Below are positions 1 through 7,744 of a DNA stretch of 24,576 bases, piece after piece. Within the stretch, counting starts at the first letter, position 1, and each line of letters starts with the position of its first letter. The stretch lies in assembly GCA_964468725.1 (NCBI GenBank), contig CAYXVU010000074.1:1-24576 (forward strand), in the 5' to 3' direction. Position numbers and translations under genes: made by a program. The DNA comes from CAYXVU01 sp964468725. Its GTDB lineage: Bacteria; Acidobacteriota; Blastocatellia; UBA7656. Below the pieces are notes generated by a model that worked only from the letters and a program-made list of their open reading frames with translations, did not search any database and had not been told where the DNA came from.

Positions 1-1
1 G

Positions 2-604
2 CTTTCGGAGCTTGCCGAACGCAGCGAAGAAGAGGAACCGGGCGCGGGCTTTGAGGCTCCGGAAGGATGGCGCGTGCCTGCTGAATGGTTGAATGGACTG
101 CCACCAGCCGCCGTCTGGCGATGGAATGTGGCCGACGGGAGATTGCTCATTGAGCACGGTGAAAATTTTTTGCTGCTGGATATGCCTGCACAACCGTCGC
201 GCCTCAAAGAGCAATTGCGCGAAGCGGTCAATCATTACTCGCACAACGCCCGTGCGCGACTGCGCCGCGACAAAAGCTTGCAGCCCTGTGCCAACGCCTT
301 CGGTGTGCAGCGGTGGCTGCAATGGCTGATGCCCTATGTGCGTGTGCGGTTATGCCGAGCGTTGGGAATGAGCGATGTGCAGGCGATGGGTGATCTGTTA
401 TGTCGGCAACGTGCGCGTGTGGCGGTAACGACTACGCATCTGGATGTTGTCTTTTCGTTGGCGGAATTGCCGGTGGCAATTCGCTTATCAGGATTGGATC
501 GCAATCCCGGATGGGTTCCGGCGGCAGGGCGATTCGTCACCTTTCATTTTAAGAGCGGTGACGAGAACGGTTTGCCGATTCCCGTTTCCCTTGTGCGCTG
601 CTAA
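2..604 (+). CDS. C-terminal part of an uncharacterised eCIS-cluster protein (5' end outside window)
   Basis: The reading frame is open from the first bases of the window and ends at TAA 602-604, so only the last 200 residues of a longer protein are visible. The visible part starts with an acidic patch (ERSEEEEP). It contains a Trp-rich segment (WLNGLPPAAVWRW) and ends with a compact domain carrying VAVTTTHLDVVFSLAELPV and LSGLDRNPGWVPAAGRFV. From memory, this ending (a His-Leu-Asp-Val strand, then LDRDPGWVPAAGR) recurs in proteins of unknown function encoded just before the AAA+ ATPase in contractile injection loci. I could not run a search to confirm this. It ends 57 bases before the ATPase start at 662, which suggests one operon. 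No catalytic motif is evident. A structural or assembly role is an inference from position only. Confidence 0.6.
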   Translation, partial: LSELAERSEEEEPGAGFEAPEGWRVPAEWLNGLPPAAVWRWNVADGRLLIEHGENFLLLDMPAQPSRLKEQLREAVNHYSHNARARLRRDKSLQPCANAFGVQRWLQWLMPYVRVRLCRALGMSDVQAMGDLLCRQRARVAVTTTHLDVVFSLAELPVAIRLSGLDRNPGWVPAAGRFVTFHFKSGDENGLPIPVSLVRC

Positions 605-661
605 GGTGCGCCGAACGAGGGAAGAAACGCGGCGCTTGTCATGGATTACAAACGAGGGAAT

Positions 662-2692
662 ATGTTTGAAGATTTGACGCCAACAGCGGAAGAGCATTTC
701 AAAATCTATTTCTATGCGGCGGTGGCGCGAGTCATCGAACAAGCCGTGCAAGCTTTCGATTCGCTCGAAGAGATGCTGGCGCAATTTCCCTTTCTGTCGA
801 GCTATCACGAAGAGTTGGTCGCGCGCGGCTTGATTGGCGTTGACGATTGGGAGCAACAGATTGCCGCGTGGGAAGGGGCGATGACCGAGCCTCTGCCTGT
901 GCGCAACTTGTGCAAGGTGACGGCGCTCGATCATCGCGCTGTCACGCTATTGATGGGCATCGGTTTGATCGAAGAGGACGCCCGTTTCGGCTGTCTGTTC
1001 GATGGGCTTCAGAGCGTCAGCACGCAATCGCGTCCGACGCTTGGATTGCTCAGCGCCTGGTGGCGCGCGCCGGAGAATATGAATGCTGTGCGCGTGGCCT
1101 TTCGTCAATTACTCGATCTCGGACTGATACAGGTATGCAACCCTGACGCGCCGCGTATGGAGTGGGCGCTGCAACCGAACCTTCTGTTGTGGGATGCGCT
1201 CAGGGGCGAGAGAGCAGAAAAGCCCGCCGCTTGGTTGCGCTACGATGAGTCGCTGCCCGGTGCAGAAGCGCCGCAACTGATTCTACCTTCGGCAGTGCAG
1301 GAACAATTGGCATCGTTGCCCCCGCTTCTGCAATCGGGCGAGGTGCGCGCCGTTGTGGTGCGCGGGCCGCAACATAACGGTCGGCGAACGATTCTGCGGC
1401 AACTGGCGCGCGCGACCGGTCGCGGGGTGTTGGAAGTGAGCGGTTTGGGAAAAGCCGATGATGAACGCTGGAAAGTCGTCGGCCTGTTGGCCACCTTGCT
1501 CAATGCGATGCCGGTCGCGGCCTTCGATTTAGCGCCGGGCGAGAGTTGCGAAGTTCCCGAAATGCGCGGCTACGAGGGCGCTGTGGGAATCGTTGTAGGC
1601 AAACAGGGTGGCGTAACGGGTGCGGGCGTTGAGAATGCCATCACGGTGACCGTTGCCATGCCCGATGTCGAGTTGCGCCGTCAGCATTGGCAGGCAGCCT
1701 TCGAAAAGCGTGCGGCGGAAGACCTTGATGAGATCAGCGAACGCTTTCGCCTGACCAGCGGCAACCTGCGACGCGCCGCAAAGATTGCTCTTTCGTATGC
1801 GGCGCTTGACGGACGCGAGCGCATCAGTAAACCCGATATTCAGCGTGCCAGCCGCACCTTGAATCGGCAGATGCTCGACACGCTGGCGGAGCATATCGAA
1901 GCCACAGGCGATTGGAGCTATCTGGCTGTCGGCGCTCATACGCTCAGCGAGTTGTACAACTTGGAATCGCGTTGCCGCCAACGCGAGCGCCTGCACAGGT
2001 CTGCCGGGTTGGCCTTCAGCGGGCAAGGCAATGTCGGGGTGCGAGCCTTGCTGTCGGGGCCGAGTGGCACGGGCAAAACCCTGGCCGCACGGCTGCTGGC
2101 CGCAGTCCTCAACAAAGACTTATATCGCCTCGATCTGTCGTCGGTGGTCAATAAGTACATCGGCGAGACGGAAAAGAATCTGAGCCAAGTCTTGGCGCGC
2201 GCCGAAGAGTTGGACGTGATCTTGTTGCTTGACGAAGGGGATGCGTTGCTGACCCAACGCACGGAAGTGCGAAACTCGAATGATCGCTATGCCAATCTCG
2301 AAACCAACTTCCTGCTGCAACGCTTGGAGACCTTCGAAGGCATTCTGCTAGTGACGACCAACGCTGGCGAACGCATTGATAGCGCCTTTCGGCGGCGTCT
2401 GGATGTCGTCGTTGAGTTTGTACCGCCGGATGCAGCCGAACGCTGGACGATCTGGCAATTGCATCTGCCCGCAGCCCACACCATTGATGGGTTGCTGCTC
2501 AGAGAAGTGGCGACGCGATGTACGATGACCGGCGGGCAGATTCGCAACGCAGCTTTGCACGCGACGATGCTAGCGCTCGAAGAAGGGCGCACGGTTTCGT
2601 CCGCACATTTGGAGGCTGCCGTGCAGCGTGAATATCGCAAGGGCGGAGCCGTCTGCCCCTTGCGCCGCGCGACGGCAATGAGCGTCGGGTGA
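662..2692 (+). CDS. AAA+ ATPase of the eCIS (Afp15-like) type
   Basis: The product is 676 residues from ATG 662, which has GAGGG just upstream. An in-frame ATG at 641 would add seven residues but lacks a well-placed ribosome binding site. Residues 1-220 form a helical, winged-helix-like N-terminal region. Around 235-243 lies a P-loop-like GPQHNGRRT without the canonical GKT, so this first ATPase module is probably inactive. The C-terminal module is a full CDC48/FtsH-like AAA+ domain: Walker A GPSGTGKT (466-473), Walker B ILLLDEGD (catalytic pair D524, E525), sensor TTNAGE and an Arg-rich FRRRLD (576-581). Length and layout fit the ATPase of extracellular contractile injection systems, which is required for particle assembly or cargo handling in the Afp/PVC family. 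The neighbours, an eCIS-type protein upstream and a cargo-family protein downstream, support this reading. A general CDC48-like ATPase is the alternative. Confidence 0.85.
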   Translation: MFEDLTPTAEEHFKIYFYAAVARVIEQAVQAFDSLEEMLAQFPFLSSYHEELVARGLIGVDDWEQQIAAWEGAMTEPLPVRNLCKVTALDHRAVTLLMGIGLIEEDARFGCLFDGLQSVSTQSRPTLGLLSAWWRAPENMNAVRVAFRQLLDLGLIQVCNPDAPRMEWALQPNLLLWDALRGERAEKPAAWLRYDESLPGAEAPQLILPSAVQEQLASLPPLLQSGEVRAVVVRGPQHNGRRTILRQLARATGRGVLEVSGLGKADDERWKVVGLLATLLNAMPVAAFDLAPGESCEVPEMRGYEGAVGIVVGKQGGVTGAGVENAITVTVAMPDVELRRQHWQAAFEKRAAEDLDEISERFRLTSGNLRRAAKIALSYAALDGRERISKPDIQRASRTLNRQMLDTLAEHIEATGDWSYLAVGAHTLSELYNLESRCRQRERLHRSAGLAFSGQGNVGVRALLSGPSGTGKTLAARLLAAVLNKDLYRLDLSSVVNKYIGETEKNLSQVLARAEELDVILLLDEGDALLTQRTEVRNSNDRYANLETNFLLQRLETFEGILLVTTNAGERIDSAFRRRLDVVVEFVPPDAAERWTIWQLHLPAAHTIDGLLLREVATRCTMTGGQIRNAALHATMLALEEGRTVSSAHLEAAVQREYRKGGAVCPLRRATAMSVG

Positions 2693-2705
2693 GAGACGAA
2701 TTGCG

Positions 2706-3045
2706 ATGGTAAGCAGAGCACGCAAAGTCGAGTTTCCGACTCGCCCGCTCAGCGCGGCGCAACCGCCGCCGTCTGCGCCTAGACGGACGGCTACCCCGCG
2801 CGCTCCCAAACGGGTGACGCAACGCGGACATCGGGTTGCTCCACTGGTTCGTTTGCCGCCGCCTGCTGCTAACGAAGCAACGGCAGGCGCGGGCAATCCT
2901 GTGTCGCCGTTTGTCCGCGCGCCGATTGAACGCGGTCGCAACGTCAATCTGCAAAACGTGCGCGTGCATAAGCTTTGCCAAAGGGCTGGTGATCGGGCAA
3001 ATCGGCCAAGCTGGCAATGTGGATGTCATCGGGGTGATTGCCTAG
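2706..3045 (+). pseudogene. Small Pro/Arg-rich gene with an apparent frameshift near 2970
   Basis: ATG 2706 starts 13 bases after the ATPase stop. The frame gives about 88 residues of Arg/Pro/Ala-rich, low-complexity sequence ending in NVNLQNVRVH. It then turns into a Cys-rich tail that does not look like protein (LCQRAGDRANRPSWQCGC) and runs to 3074 inside the cargo gene. From 2971 the +1 frame reads SFAKGLVIGQIGQAGNVDV followed by IGVIA and a TAG at 3043-3045. That is a normal beta-rich protein ending placed just before the next gene. Removing one base around 2970 joins the two into a protein of about 112 residues. The cause could be a sequencing error, a true inactivating mutation or programmed frameshifting; the draft assembly makes an error most likely. 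No family was recognised. Position and the disordered basic N-terminus suggest a small accessory or cargo-handling protein of the injection system. Confidence 0.55.
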
Positions 3046-3080
3046 CCGGTGAAAGGAAGCCAAATTGCCAATGACGAAGC

Positions 3081-3086
3081 GGAGCG
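3081..3086 (+). promoter_or_regulatory. Ribosome binding site deciding the cargo gene start
   Basis: GGAG at 3081-3084 lies six bases before ATG 3091. The frame stays open upstream to a GTG at 3049, but nothing resembling a Shine-Dalgarno sequence precedes that codon, and it follows immediately after the TAG that ends the repaired upstream frame. The start at 3091 (protein beginning MRFVARIPKS) is therefore preferred. Confidence 0.5.
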
Positions 3087-3090
3087 AGAT

Positions 3091-6000
3091 ATGCGTTTCG
3101 TAGCGCGAATCCCAAAATCGAAGATCAAACCGCCTGAGCCGCCCAAAAGCGACCCGCGCTTTCAACGGGTCGCCGGGCAAGTGCGTCGCGGCGCGACCAC
3201 TCTTAAAAAACATCCGCCCGCGAAGAAGAAAGCCAACGAAGCGCAAGCCGCTGCCAAACCGCCGCTCAATGAAAAACTGGCGGGAGCCAAAGCCAATCAA
3301 GTTGACAGCATGAAGGCTGCGAAGGCTGAAAAGCCAAAACCGAATGCCTTTCTTGCCCTGCTGCGCGCCGAGATCAAGAAGGTCATGCCCGCGAATTTGG
3401 ACGAAGCGGGTAGCTTCATGGACAGCGACAAGAAGGCCGAACTCGAAGGCGCGGTCACCGGCAAAGTCAACGAGCAGAAAGACGACGCGACGGGCGAAAT
3501 CAAAGCGGCTTCGACGAAGTCTCCCGATACCGGCAAAGTGCCGGGCAAGGCGGTCACCTCGATGCCCGCCGACCCCGCCGTGCCGACGCCCCTCGTGCAA
3601 GGCAATCGGGCGATGCCCGCGCCCAAACCCGAAACCGAGATTACGCAACAGCAGAACAAAGTAGACGCGCAGCAGATGATGGACGATGCGGAGATCACTG
3701 AACCGCAGATGAAGAAAGCCAATGACCCGCGCTTTAGCGCTGTCCTCACTGCCAAATCGAGTGTCGCAAAGATTGCCGACGCTTCGCCCGCCAAATATCG
3801 CGCCGGTGAAAAAGGAGTGCTCGGTCGCGCCATGGCGCAAGCGCAGTTGCAGGCCAAACGCGGAGTCGCCTCGCTGCTCGGCGTCAAAAAGAAGTCCGGG
3901 GTGTCAGTCAAATCGCAGCAAGAGTTGGCGAAAGAGAAGGACGAAAAGCGTCGCAAAGAGGTCGCCGATACAATTGAAGGCATCTACACCGAGACCAAGC
4001 GCACAGTTGATACCAAGCTCTCGACGCTCGATTCGCAGGTGATGTCAACTTTCGATAGAGGCGTCACGCGCAACCTGACGGCGCTTAAAGAAGACACGCG
4101 CCAAGAGATCGAAGATTACAAAGACGAACGCTACAGCGGCATTCGCGGCAAAGGCAGATGGCTGGCCGATAAATTCCGCCCGCTAGTCCCCGGCGTCAAA
4201 TCCATCATTCAACGCCATATGAATCTCTTCACGGAAGCGATGGACGCGCTCATCGTACAGATTGCCGACTTGGTGGAAACCAAACTCGATGAAGCGAAGA
4301 AAGAGATAGACAAAGGGCAGACGCGCATTAAGACCTATGTCGCCAGCCTGCCGAAAGATTTGCAAGCCGTCGGCAAAGCGGCAGAGAAAGAGGTCTCTTC
4401 GCGCTTTGACGAGATGCGGCGCGGCGTCGAAGATAAACAAAACGATCTGGCGCAGAAGCTCGCCGCCAAATACAAAGAGGCGCAAGATCAAGCCACCGCC
4501 ATCGCCAAGAAGATCGAAGAAGAGAACAAAGGCGCGATCTACAAACTGGCCGAAGCGATTGGCGAAATCGTCAAGATTCTCTCGGAATTCAAAGACAAAC
4601 TGATGGCTGCGCTGCGCAAAGGCTGGTCGGTAATCAAGCAGATTATCTCTGACCCCATCGGCTTCCTCAGCAACCTGCTGGCCGCCATCAAGCAAGGCTT
4701 CAGTCAGTTCCGCGAACGCTTTTTGGTGCACCTCGAACGCGGCTTCATCAAATGGCTCTTCGGCGCAATGGCCGGTTCCGGAGTGGAGCTTCCCAAAGAC
4801 TTGTCGTTGCCTTCGATCTTGAAGATGGTGATGCAAGTATTGGGATTGACCTACGAGCGCCTGCGCACCAAAGCCGTCAAACTGATTGGCGAGCGCAATG
4901 TGGCGATGTTGGAGAAGGTCTTCGAGTATATCAAAGCCCTGATTACCGAAGGGCCTGCGGCCTTGTGGGAGAAGATCAAGGCCGACCTCAGCAATTTGAA
5001 AGATATGGTCATCGGCGAGATTCAGAAATGGATTCTTACACAAATCATCAAGTCGGCGGTGACGAAATTGCTGACCATGTTCAACCCCGTCGGCGCGATC
5101 ATTCAGGCGTTGATTACCATCTACAACACCGTGATGTTCGTCATCGAAAACGCCAGCCGGTTGATCGAATTCGTCGAAGCGGTGCTCAACTCAGTCAGCG
5201 AGATTGCCAGCGGCGCGATTGCCAAAGCGGCCAATTGGATCGAGACCGCGCTCGGCAACATGATTCCCATCGTCATCGGCTTCCTGGCGCGCCTGATCGG
5301 ACTTGGCGGCATCGCCGATGCCGTCGTCGGCATCATCAAAAAGGTGCAAGGCGTCGTTGACCGCGCCATTGATAAGGTGCTCGAAAAGGTCGTCGGGACA
5401 GTCAAGAAACTGTTCAGCGGCAAAGGCGAAAAACCGACGCCTGGACAGCCCGTCGCAGCCAGACAGGCTGCAAAACCGGATTCGCCCGCTAAACCGGGAC
5501 AACCAGAAGCGCCGGAAGAACTGCACTATCCGGATGAGAAATTCAGCGCCGGAGCCGAGTCCCATCGAATCTGGGTGCGCCGCGATCAGGACAAGGTAGA
5601 GGTGATGATCTCCAGCGAGACGATGGCGTTGCGCGAATTCCTCCGCCGCGCCATCGCCAGCCCGAACATTCCGGATGCCAATAAGGAAGGCGTTCCCAGA
5701 GCCGTCAAGATTCTCGATAAGATGGACAAAACGATAGAGAATCTGGAAAAAGCAAAGCGGCGAGGCGAGAAGGTGCGCGGCAAAGAAAAGGCACTCAACA
5801 AGCTAGAATTAGACCTGGCGGAAATCTTCCGAGCTATCTTGAATCGAGTCTCCATCACCCAGTTCAAGGAGATCTATAAACTCGAAGGCCTAGTCGGAAC
5901 CTATGCCACCTCGCCCGTGCAAACCCGCGACGACATGACGCCCGATCATCAACCCCAAGCCGAGGCGCTCAAGAGCGTAGCCGCGCTGCCGGTCTTCAGC

Positions 6001-6411
6001 GGACGCCGCATTCAAGCTGCCGCTGCCGGTAAGCAGGCGGATGGCGGTGTGACCATCAACATACAAGACAAACGCCACAAAGCCGGTCGTACATGGGGCA
6101 CGAAAGGTTCGGCGACAGCGGCAGGAGTGCGCGCTAAAATTGCCGCTCGGGTTATTCCGCTGGCGGGCAATGATGAGGCACAGCGAGAAGAAGCCATTAA
6201 GATTTTGAGGGAAGAATTAGAAGCCGACGTGGTCGCCATGAAAGCGGTTGCTTCCCGACCCAATACAGACCCGGTTTGGGTAGACATCAATAATCTGACG
6301 ACGCTTTCGCCTGTGGAGAAGGACGAGTTGATAAACCAGGTGCGCGTACAAATTCACGCAGGCGAAGACCGCATCAAAGGCCAACGCTTGGGAGGCTATA
6401 AAGATGTATAA
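3091..6411 (+). CDS. Large helical eCIS-associated cargo protein with C-terminal candidate nuclease toxin domain
   Basis: The product is 1106 residues from ATG 3091. Residues 1-115 are Lys/Ala/Pro-rich and probably disordered. A conserved-looking segment starts at NDPRFSAV (about 211). A long Lys/Glu/Ala coiled coil follows (about 275-545). A helical module (about 545-790) is rich in hydrophobic and amphipathic helices: FIKWLFGAMAGSG, then MFNPVGAIIQALITIYNTV, then IGFLARLIGLGGIADAVVG. From memory, this module and the linker FSAGAESHRIWV (818-829) recur in very large proteins encoded beside extracellular contractile injection systems, whose C-termini vary. The last 160 residues carry MTPDHQPQ (949-956) and RHKAGRTWG (995-1003), a paired His pattern like HNH/treble-clef nuclease toxins. 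An immunity-like gene starts 27 bases downstream. Family membership is fairly secure; the nuclease call is inference. No signal peptide is seen. Confidence 0.75.
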   Translation: MRFVARIPKSKIKPPEPPKSDPRFQRVAGQVRRGATTLKKHPPAKKKANEAQAAAKPPLNEKLAGAKANQVDSMKAAKAEKPKPNAFLALLRAEIKKVMPANLDEAGSFMDSDKKAELEGAVTGKVNEQKDDATGEIKAASTKSPDTGKVPGKAVTSMPADPAVPTPLVQGNRAMPAPKPETEITQQQNKVDAQQMMDDAEITEPQMKKANDPRFSAVLTAKSSVAKIADASPAKYRAGEKGVLGRAMAQAQLQAKRGVASLLGVKKKSGVSVKSQQELAKEKDEKRRKEVADTIEGIYTETKRTVDTKLSTLDSQVMSTFDRGVTRNLTALKEDTRQEIEDYKDERYSGIRGKGRWLADKFRPLVPGVKSIIQRHMNLFTEAMDALIVQIADLVETKLDEAKKEIDKGQTRIKTYVASLPKDLQAVGKAAEKEVSSRFDEMRRGVEDKQNDLAQKLAAKYKEAQDQATAIAKKIEEENKGAIYKLAEAIGEIVKILSEFKDKLMAALRKGWSVIKQIISDPIGFLSNLLAAIKQGFSQFRERFLVHLERGFIKWLFGAMAGSGVELPKDLSLPSILKMVMQVLGLTYERLRTKAVKLIGERNVAMLEKVFEYIKALITEGPAALWEKIKADLSNLKDMVIGEIQKWILTQIIKSAVTKLLTMFNPVGAIIQALITIYNTVMFVIENASRLIEFVEAVLNSVSEIASGAIAKAANWIETALGNMIPIVIGFLARLIGLGGIADAVVGIIKKVQGVVDRAIDKVLEKVVGTVKKLFSGKGEKPTPGQPVAARQAAKPDSPAKPGQPEAPEELHYPDEKFSAGAESHRIWVRRDQDKVEVMISSETMALREFLRRAIASPNIPDANKEGVPRAVKILDKMDKTIENLEKAKRRGEKVRGKEKALNKLELDLAEIFRAILNRVSITQFKEIYKLEGLVGTYATSPVQTRDDMTPDHQPQAEALKSVAALPVFSGRRIQAAAAGKQADGGVTINIQDKRHKAGRTWGTKGSATAAGVRAKIAARVIPLAGNDEAQREEAIKILREELEADVVAMKAVASRPNTDPVWVDINNLTTLSPVEKDELINQVRVQIHAGEDRIKGQRLGGYKDV

Positions 6412-6427
6412 GCGGTTTGTTCAATGT

Positions 6428-6434
6428 AAGGAGG
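6428..6434 (+). promoter_or_regulatory. Strong Shine-Dalgarno sequence for the immunity-like gene
   Basis: AAGGAGG, a near-perfect match to the 16S anti-Shine-Dalgarno, lies four bases before GTG 6439. It fixes the start of the immunity-like gene in the frame used before the assembly gap. It suggests strong independent translation of this gene relative to the cargo, which has only a GGAG. Confidence 0.65.
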
Positions 6435-6438
6435 ATCC

Positions 6439-7003
6439 GTGAATCTCGACTCGAGTGCAACCTCCAATTCGGCAACCGACAGTCTGCCGCTGTGGTTACA
6501 AAAACTGCGAAATTTTGCCGAGCAGACCGACGGCTATATCAGTTGTGATTTNNNNNNNNNNCGGCGCGGCGGAGGCTATCGATTGGTTTCTCGGCAATCG
6601 AGAGGCTGGCGAGCAGTTTCGGATTTTCGGGAAGGATGGCTTGCTTTCATTCTATGGCTACTGGTCGTACAACGGACAGCCGCTAGAAGAGTCTCCTATC
6701 GTCTATCTGCATGGAGAAGGGGTTGCCAACACCGTTTTGACAAATGGCTTTGAGGAGTTTCTCGCGTTGTTGGCGCTCGGAGAGGATTCGGTAGGGTTGG
6801 TTGAATACTGGGGACAAGCCGAGCAGCCGTGCGAGGGGATTGCAGAGTTTCGTGAGTGGGTCGAACGAGAGTTCGCTATTCGACCGCCTGACAATCCACA
6901 AGCCCTTGTCGAGCAGGCGCGACGGGCGCACCCAGATTTGAATGAATGGATCAATCGGTTTTTAGAGGATGATTTGCAACATTACCAATCAGACATTCCG
7001 TAA
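6439..7003 (+). CDS. SMI1/KNR4 (SUKH)-like immunity protein, interrupted by assembly gap
   Basis: GTG 6439 with a strong AAGGAGG opens a frame reading MNLDSSATSNSATDS, then LPLWLQKLRNFAEQTDGYIS, up to the 10-N gap at 6552. After the gap the coherent sequence is in the next frame: GAAEAIDWFLGNREAGEQF, then RIFGKDGLLSFYGYWSYNG and ESPIVYLHGEGVANTV, ending at TAA 7001-7003. Because the true gap length is unknown, the frame change is not evidence of a mutation; this is most simply one gene of about 185 residues. The pattern of FGKDG, small hydrophobic strands, PIVYLHGEG and FEEFLALLALG is typical of SMI1/KNR4 proteins, many of which neutralise a cognate nuclease toxin encoded next door. Its position 27 bases after the cargo gene suggests that it protects the producer against the cargo's C-terminal domain. 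Cytoplasmic; no signal peptide or membrane segment. Confidence 0.65.
6552..6561. other. Assembly gap (10 Ns)
   Basis: Ten consecutive Ns. A round 10-N run is a common scaffolding placeholder, so the real distance may differ. The gap splits the immunity-like gene, and the reading frames on its two sides disagree by one, consistent with an arbitrary gap length. Confidence 0.98.
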
Positions 7004-7015
7004 GAAGAGACTGCC

Positions 7016-7735
7016 ATGCGAAACGATGCGAACCCTGTGATGCTTTCTTGCATCTTGCCGACCGCTGATCGTCGTGCGCTGGTGCCGCAGGCGGTTAGCT
7101 ATTTCCTCGCGCAGGACTATGCCAACAAAGAACTGCTTATTGTCGATGACGGCAGCGACAGCCTCGCCGATTTGATTGCCGATTTCGCCGCGCAGGATGA
7201 GCGCATTCGCTATCTGCGACCCGATCACAAAATGACGCTCGGCGCAAAGCGCAACTTCGCCTGCGCAGAAGCGCGCGGCGACCTCATCGCCCATTGGGAT
7301 GACGATGATTGGATGGCCAGTTGGCGACTGACCTATCAAGTCGAAGCGTTGCTCGCTGCACAGGCAGATTTATGCGGCGTGAGCAAACTGCTCTTTTACG
7401 ATCCGGCAGCCGATAGAGCCTGGCAGTACGTCTACCCGAAGGGCAGCAAGTTTTGGGTTGCTGGCGCGACGCTCTGTTATACCAAAGCGTTTTGGCGCGT
7501 CCATCCGTTTCCGAATATCAACATCGGCGAAGACACGCGCTTTGTCTGGAGCAGTCGGTCGCAAAAGATGGTCGCGCTTGATGACAACCGCTTCTATGTG
7601 GCGATGGTGCATCGCGGCAATACCAGCCCGAAACGCACGGCTGACCATCGCTACCAACCCTATTCGGCGGAGCGCATTCGCGAATTGTTAGGCGGCGATT
7701 GGGATTTTTATGCCGGACAATTTCCCCCGTCTTAA
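7016..7735 (+). CDS. Family 2 (GT-A) glycosyltransferase
   Basis: The product is 239 residues and starts 12 bases after the immunity-like gene. The fold signature is clear: an N-terminal MLSCILPTADRR strand-loop that opens the nucleotide-sugar site, LLIVDDGSD (D44, D45) for the base and ribose, and HWDDDDW (D95-D98) as the metal-binding DXD motif. Further on, NINIGEDTRFVW supplies the usual acidic residue pair of the catalytic region, followed by MVHRGNTS. GT2 enzymes transfer a sugar from a nucleotide-activated donor to a glycan or protein acceptor. Donor and acceptor cannot be told from sequence. There is no membrane segment, so it should act in the cytoplasm or at the inner face of the membrane. 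It is the first gene of a glycan cluster, with the next start nine bases away. Confidence 0.85.
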   Translation: MRNDANPVMLSCILPTADRRALVPQAVSYFLAQDYANKELLIVDDGSDSLADLIADFAAQDERIRYLRPDHKMTLGAKRNFACAEARGDLIAHWDDDDWMASWRLTYQVEALLAAQADLCGVSKLLFYDPAADRAWQYVYPKGSKFWVAGATLCYTKAFWRVHPFPNINIGEDTRFVWSSRSQKMVALDDNRFYVAMVHRGNTSPKRTADHRYQPYSAERIRELLGGDWDFYAGQFPPS

Positions 7736-7744
7736 AGAGAGAGT

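Noticed and set aside
2944..3840. Long minus-strand open frame opposite the cargo gene start (298 codons)
   Set aside because: Arg/Phe/Gly/His-rich composition typical of the antisense of a Lys/Ala-rich gene; the + strand frame is longer and family-like.
4183..5043. Minus-strand open frame of 286 codons inside the cargo gene
   Set aside because: Antisense shadow of the coiled-coil region (Leu/Phe/Asp/Gln-rich mirror of Glu/Lys/Ala codons); no ribosome binding site or family resemblance.
6552..6561. Frame change across the N run as a real frameshift in the immunity gene
   Set aside because: The gap length is a placeholder, so frames before and after cannot be compared.
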